DNA of 64,000 nucleotides from an uncultured Opitutaceae bacterium (lineage in GTDB: Bacteria; Verrucomicrobiota; Verrucomicrobiia; Opitutales; Opitutaceae), in assembly GCA_951813085.1 (NCBI GenBank), contig OX638348.1, forward strand, positions 1,807,627 through 1,871,626, in the 5' to 3' direction. Numbering within the stretch: the stretch's first letter is position 1; every line of letters starts with the position of its first letter. Made by a program: the position numbers and the translations under genes. Below the pieces are notes generated by a model, which saw only the letters and a list, made by a program, of their open reading frames with translations, was not told the DNA's origin and ran no database searches. This document shows, piece after piece, positions 59,101 through 64,000 of the stretch.

Positions 59101-62100
59101 GGCGCCACTTGTATTACGCGCGTATCGCTTGTCACCTCCCCATTCTCATTCTCGAACTCTACTTTCAATTGGTAGACTCCGGGACCGTCCGCTTCGAATT
59201 CGAATCGTCGCTCCGACGGCAACAATTCTCTCCAAAGTACGTCGTCAATGAACACGCGAACAGAAACTACGTCTCCTTCAAACGACACCGACTCGACCTC
59301 TATCGCCACTCCGGATCCTTCCGAAACCAGAACATTCGAGTCGATATTTGAAATTCCACCGACAATTCCGCGATCAGCAGGACTCCCCACGATGCCCCAC
59401 CCAAAAGCAGTGCGCGCTAGGAGCGCTTCGCCGTCCTCCACGAAATCGGAAAGCGATATTCTACCGACATACACCCAGCCTTGCCCATTTGTGGAAGTAA
59501 ACGTAGCTCGATTCGACGTTACCGCGTAAAACACCCCATCGCTAATGCCAAAATTGTCGATTCCAAATCCGGCCTCCGGGTGGTTGATGCTCCCTGTACT
59601 CGCCCAGCTGATACCATCCGAGGAACGATAAATCCGCCCACTCGCCAAACCGTAAAAGGAACCATCCCAATAGGACAACTGAACGAGCTCCGATTGACTC
59701 GGCTGAGAACCCACCTCCCAATTGATCCCATCTGTGGTGGCTGCCACCCCAGAGTGGGTAGACAGGACAAGCCGATCTTCGCTCTTTGCGAAATAGCTAA
59801 ACCCAAACCAGGGAACCCCTAAACTAGCCTCGACCCATGCCGCGCCGTCTGTCGATCGCAATACGCGATCACCCGTAAAAGCAAAAAAGTACCCATTGAA
59901 GAAAACGACATCACCAAACGCACGGCCATGAGCTCTGAGCAACGATAGAGCGGGCCCAACCTGAGACCGACTCATATAGAAGCCATTCCCGTAGTGGATC
60001 CTTCCAGTTTCGTCCCAACCATTGATTCGCCCGCCTTGATTTTCCCAGTTGGATCCGTCCTTCGAAACATACACCCTTCTGTCCGTTGCCGCTATATAGG
60101 CGCCATTTGAAAAACTAACCTGAGCCGTTTCCCACCAACGTCCATCCGGCTCATGCTCAATAAACTTTTTGTAATCTTTATATGGATACAAACCGCTCGC
60201 GTCTCGAATATAAATTTCCCCATCTATCACGAGCACCATAGGATATCCCGAACTTGACTCATTCCGGTCGTCTAGAGTTTTAAGGTGCACCCATTCACCC
60301 TCTCGAAATTCATACAGTTCCACTGTTTCGCGCTGCTGAAAGCCAACCGAGTATTCATCGCTCCCAATTACGAAAACACGATCTGCTCCTTCATCTACAA
60401 TCAGTGAAGAAAACTCCAACCCTTCCGGGGCAGCATTTACCCAAACTTTTCCATCCACCGAATACTGCAGTCCCGCATTCGTCCCCCACCAGCGCCCTTG
60501 AGCGTAGTGGAAAAACCAATTCGCATTCGATCAACTCGCCCACTCAGCCCAAGTCTCTCCGTCCTAGGATATGGAAATCTTGTCGGAGGTGAACAGAAGA
60601 AAACTCCCATCTGCATAGGAAATGCCGAAAAACTGATCAGCTCCAGGAAACGGGACACTCGTCCAGTTCACGCCGTCTACCGAGCGAAGGAGATCATCTC
60701 CTGCGGCCGCTAAAAATATACCCTCCAAAAAAGCAACGCCATAGTTCGATCCATCCGTGATGCTCGTAGGTTCCCAGTTCAGAAGATTCTCCGAAACAAA
60801 ATATCCTTCTTCAGTGGATACTACATATACTCCGTTTCCTTGAGCAAAACCGGAAAACTCTCTTGAGTCCTCGATCACCCCGTACTGCCAAAACAGTCCG
60901 TCCAAACTAAACGCGATTCCATCCTCTCCGCTGGACACCAGGTAATCGCCGTCCGTCCGGGTTTTCGACCAGTATCTGGGCGATTGCCCTAGTATCGGAT
61001 TGACGATCCCTTTCCAATCCGGGTTGCTCGACACGTCGGCATAGGCTAATGCCGAATCGTAGGCGCGAGTACCGTCATCCGCGACCAATCGGTAGAATCC
61101 ACTGTCCGAAACAGCCGCGACCTCGATCGTATAGGCGGGATCCGTAGCTCCGGGAATCGCTTCTCGATCCCGATACCACTGATATGATAGCGTATTTGGC
61201 GAAGTTACGAGTCCTCGCAATTCTATATCGTCACCCGCGAAAACAGACTGATTTGCCGGTTGCACCAAAAATTGAGTAAATCCAGCTCCCAACTCCAACT
61301 TGGCGGTTCGCGAACGGAGTGTCTCCCCGCCCAACTCTATTTCTACATGATAGTCCCCGACATCCGATTCTCCAGCGTTGGCGATCCGCAATTTGCTGCC
61401 CGTCTCCCCATTCATCAACACTTCGTTGAAATACCACTGAAACACCGGGGTACCCGCTCCAAATACCGAAATATTGAATACAGCTTCCCTCCCCTCTTCC
61501 ACTGATTGATCCGTCGGTTGCCGCAGAATAATTGGTTCATCGAAAAACCCGCCATCCAATCTAAAGCCGCCACCCGATTCAGAAACGCTGTCAACAGCGA
61601 TCGAATATTGCACGCCCTCAATTGCATTGAATACTACATCCCCGAGATCAGCAGACGAAAGACTCGTAGAAACATCCTCTAGCGTCTCGAGCGAATTTCC
61701 AGAAAATGCGCGAGTGAGCATCCGCCGTTGGTCCCCAACAATATTCAAATAGACCTGCCCACTCCGGGGCGCATCCCATTTATACCAAACACTGCGACCG
61801 CTGGCGGAGGGATGGACGAGCGGCTCGTTCAGGGCGCCTACAGCCGCTTCATTGCTTCCGTTGATCGAAAAGCTCTCCCCGATAAGCGTCTTCGCATCAT
61901 CGAATGCGTCGTTGATTGGAGCCATAGCTAGAGCTAGGGTAAATGGGCCTCCATCCGAACCAGAAGAATCCAATTGTATGGAGTAATTCTTATTCTCCTC
62001 AACCGAGAACGAGAGCGTCGCCTCCGCGCCCTCGCGGAAAGAGACCGCTGATTCCAAACTGACCAACTGAGAGATCGAAGCTCCTTCAAACAGTTACACC

Positions 62101-63867
62101 ACGCCTCGAAATCCGAGAGGGCTGTAAATTAATCGAAGTTCGCTATCTCGAGGAGGGCTCCATCGATACCAGACCGTATTACCCGCCGCTCCTGCAACTA
62201 CCTGCTCAACCTCCTCGCTCGTGGCCAATGCCGTCGTTCCCGAGTCCTCGCCACTCGCACCCTCGATTGTAGTCGCGTTGGAAAATGCGTCGTTCACCGG
62301 AATATTGGTCAGCCCCAGTAACGCGCGATTTATATTGAGCCGACCTTTACTCAAACTGCTTTCAGCCAAACCGAACCTCAACTCAACCGCGTTCAGTAAA
62401 CGATTGATATACCAGGAAGTCGAACGATTGGGCTCTGACTCCATTAGCAACGCCAGGGACCCTGCAACCAGGGGAGCTGCCATCGACGTGCCGGAAAACG
62501 ACCGATAGGAACTGTCGCTCTCATTGTATGCGCTGGTCGCTTCACCCGGAGCAACGAGATGAACCAAGGAAGTATCGTAGTTGGAAAATCCGTACAAACT
62601 CCCGTTTCCCTGCGATGCTCCGACCACCAGTTGAGAAGGAATTCGAAACGCAGCTGGATTGGTCGGGATCTCCGAAAGCCGATTCCCTTCGTTACCCGCA
62701 GCCGTCACGATCAATATCCCTCCGACGCAAAGCCCTCTCAAGCGACTGGCTCCTCTCAGAGCCGCCCCAACTGTTGTTTATAATATCCGCTCCCTTTTCT
62801 ATAGCGTAGTCGACACATTGGATCGCGTCCGACGTAGAGCCTTCTCCTGTCTCGTCTAGAAACTTTAGAGACATCAACTGGACATCCCAGGCTACGCCCG
62901 CAATGCCGAGTCCATTGTTGCCCTTCGCGCCTAATATCCCAGCGACATGGGTTCCGTGTCCATCGTCGTCGTCGATATTTCCGTTGTCAGCAATCGCGTT
63001 GAACCCATGCAAATCGTCAATAATACCATTGCCATCATCGTCCACACCATTGGGGAATTCGCTCGGATTTCGCCACAAATTGTCACGCAAATCCTCGTGC
63101 GTCGCGCGAATTCCGGAATCAACCACCGCGATCACAATACTCGAGGCGTTCCTCTCTATATCCCACGCCTGGGGAGCGTCGATGTCTTGATTCAAGCCTC
63201 CAATCGAATCGCGTTGCAGATTCGATTGGAGTGAAAAATCGGGATCGTTGGGAATGAATGCGCTCGCTCGAACCAAATAGTCCGGTTCGCCGTACTCGAT
63301 CCAATCGTTCGACTCTGCCAAATTCTCGAGGAAAGGACGGAATCGCAACAAATCGTCCGCGCGATCGGTAGAAACTAAGCAAAGACTCCCCGAACTCGCT
63401 ATCGCTTCCACACCATATCCATGAGATTCGGCCAGCGACTCGAGCTCGCCGATTCTCGAAGGATCCGAGAGCCTAAGGAGATATTGATTGGCAATCGAAG
63501 TCGATCGAGACTCCAGCACCGGGGCCTGTCCACTTTCCTTGTACCGAAAAACCGAGTCAGTCCGGATATACCTGCCGGCAACGTTACGCGAATTTATCAA
63601 GATTTCCCTAAATCCGCCAATCATTGGAATTCGCGATTCCACCAATATGTCTCCATCGATTCCGGGTGCTTTCTCCAGATCGAACTCAACGCTAGTATCC
63701 GGATTGTCACCTCGAGATTCTTCTAATGAAGCTGAACCGGAATCGTCTTCCTCTAATGCTGGCACCCTCTTCGAATGATCGCTCGAATCGAACAAACGCG
63801 TCGAAACCCAAAACACGCTTGGAATCGAAAGCGCAATTAACAATGCGACTGACAACCGTTTATTCAC
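56139..63867 (-). pseudogene. Giant secreted subtilisin-like multidomain protein, broken
   Basis: From ATG 63867 the frame holds a membrane or signal segment, then an S8 peptidase: Asp in 'VIAVVDSGI', His in 'DDGHGTHVAGILG', Asn in 'INNSWGG' and, after a frameshift near 62710, Ser in 'FSGTSMAAPLVAG'. Next are two bacterial pre-peptidase C-type domains, two Ig-like domains ('PTDQSVEEGREAVF'), a long array of 'SxDGxxW' propeller repeats (about 60500-57400), a CARDB-like domain and two InlB-type repeats ('WLFLGWKGDI'), ending in 'DRDGDGRSNLEDYALG' and a C-terminal domain to 56139. In-frame stops lie at 62094-62096 (TAA), 60564-60566 (TAG), near 60530 (TGA) and 56511-56513 (TAG). Whole length is about 2575 residues. 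Confidence 0.8.
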
Positions 63868-64000
63868 TCAGTACTTATTCGCGAATGTCGTATATTGATC
63901 AAGCGTTTTTAGCAATTGCCCTTAAGGGCAAACAGCTAGTAGAATGGTGCTCCATCAGAGATACCATCTCTGCTCTGTCAACTTCCGCGGAATAGAAGGC
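63868..64000. promoter_or_regulatory. Upstream region with two palindromes
   Basis: A perfect 16-base palindrome TTGCCCTTAAGGGCAA lies at 63916-63931, and a hairpin of CAGAGAT/ATCTCTG at 63956-63972. Both lie upstream of the giant protein gene and may be operator or terminator elements. The short plus-strand ORF crossing them is not convincing. Confidence 0.4.

Noticed and set aside
56511-62096. Stop-codon recoding in the giant gene
   Set aside because: All three stop codons occur in it, while neighbouring genes use normal stops and are intact.
63726-63995. Small plus-strand ORF crossing the upstream palindromes
   Set aside because: Most of it is antisense to the peptidase start; no support for a real gene.
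1-64000. CRISPR array or rRNA operon
   Set aside because: No regularly spaced short repeats and no rRNA-like sequence were seen in a full read.

Overview
The window looks like a chromosome segment of a marine-type PVC bacterium, most likely Verrucomicrobiota of the Opitutales kind. The evidence is a pair of SusC-less TonB receptors with an 'FELSPF' motif after the signal peptide, many secreted carbohydrate-active proteins, a formylglycine sulfatase, EF-hand arylsulfotransferase-like proteins, a DUF6797-like protein and secreted proteins ending in a 'Y.VE.S.DL..W' type C-terminal domain. This host DNA is moderately GC-rich. No rRNA, complete tRNA or CRISPR array is visible.

Layout. 1-5.3 kb and 12-17.9 kb hold two paralogous cassettes: a TonB-dependent receptor (minus) divergent from a discoidin-type sensor histidine kinase plus a NarL-type regulator (plus). 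The second cassette is intact; the first kinase is decayed. Between and after them are secreted carbohydrate enzymes (5.3-11.7 and 17.9-19.5 kb). 19.5-25.5 kb carries three copies of a ~160 bp repeat with a tRNA-like 3' end; they bracket a small toxin-antitoxin-like pair and a large DUF6797/plastocyanin protein. 25.6-33.6 kb has a sialate-type acetylesterase, a frameshifted sulfatase, a LarA-like racemase and broken secreted proteins.

34.8-50.2 kb is a strongly AT-rich island of about 15.3 kb lying inside an arylsulfotransferase-like gene. Removing exactly 34815-50157 rejoins the two halves of that gene in frame. The island carries a HTH protein, a RapA/SNF2-like helicase, a type III-like adenine methyltransferase and a type III-like restriction subunit in one tight operon. 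After these come a secreted nuclease, the two ends of a DUF2779 gene separated by unrelated DNA, a SIR2-HerA operon with a KTSC protein, a broken SEC-C gene and a recombinase-like DNA-binding fragment. It is a restriction and phage-defence island, partly decayed. Both island ends cut through genes, so it is either a real illegitimate insertion or an assembly/amplification chimera.

51.6-56 kb has a second arylsulfotransferase-like gene and an OmpR/HK two-component pair. 56.1-63.9 kb is a single giant secreted subtilisin-like multidomain protein gene broken by four in-frame stops and one frameshift. Disrupted reading frames are unusually common throughout: about a dozen genes carry single-base indels or stops, some as compensating pairs. 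This means either extensive pseudogenisation or residual sequencing error, and every broken call below should be read with that in mind.
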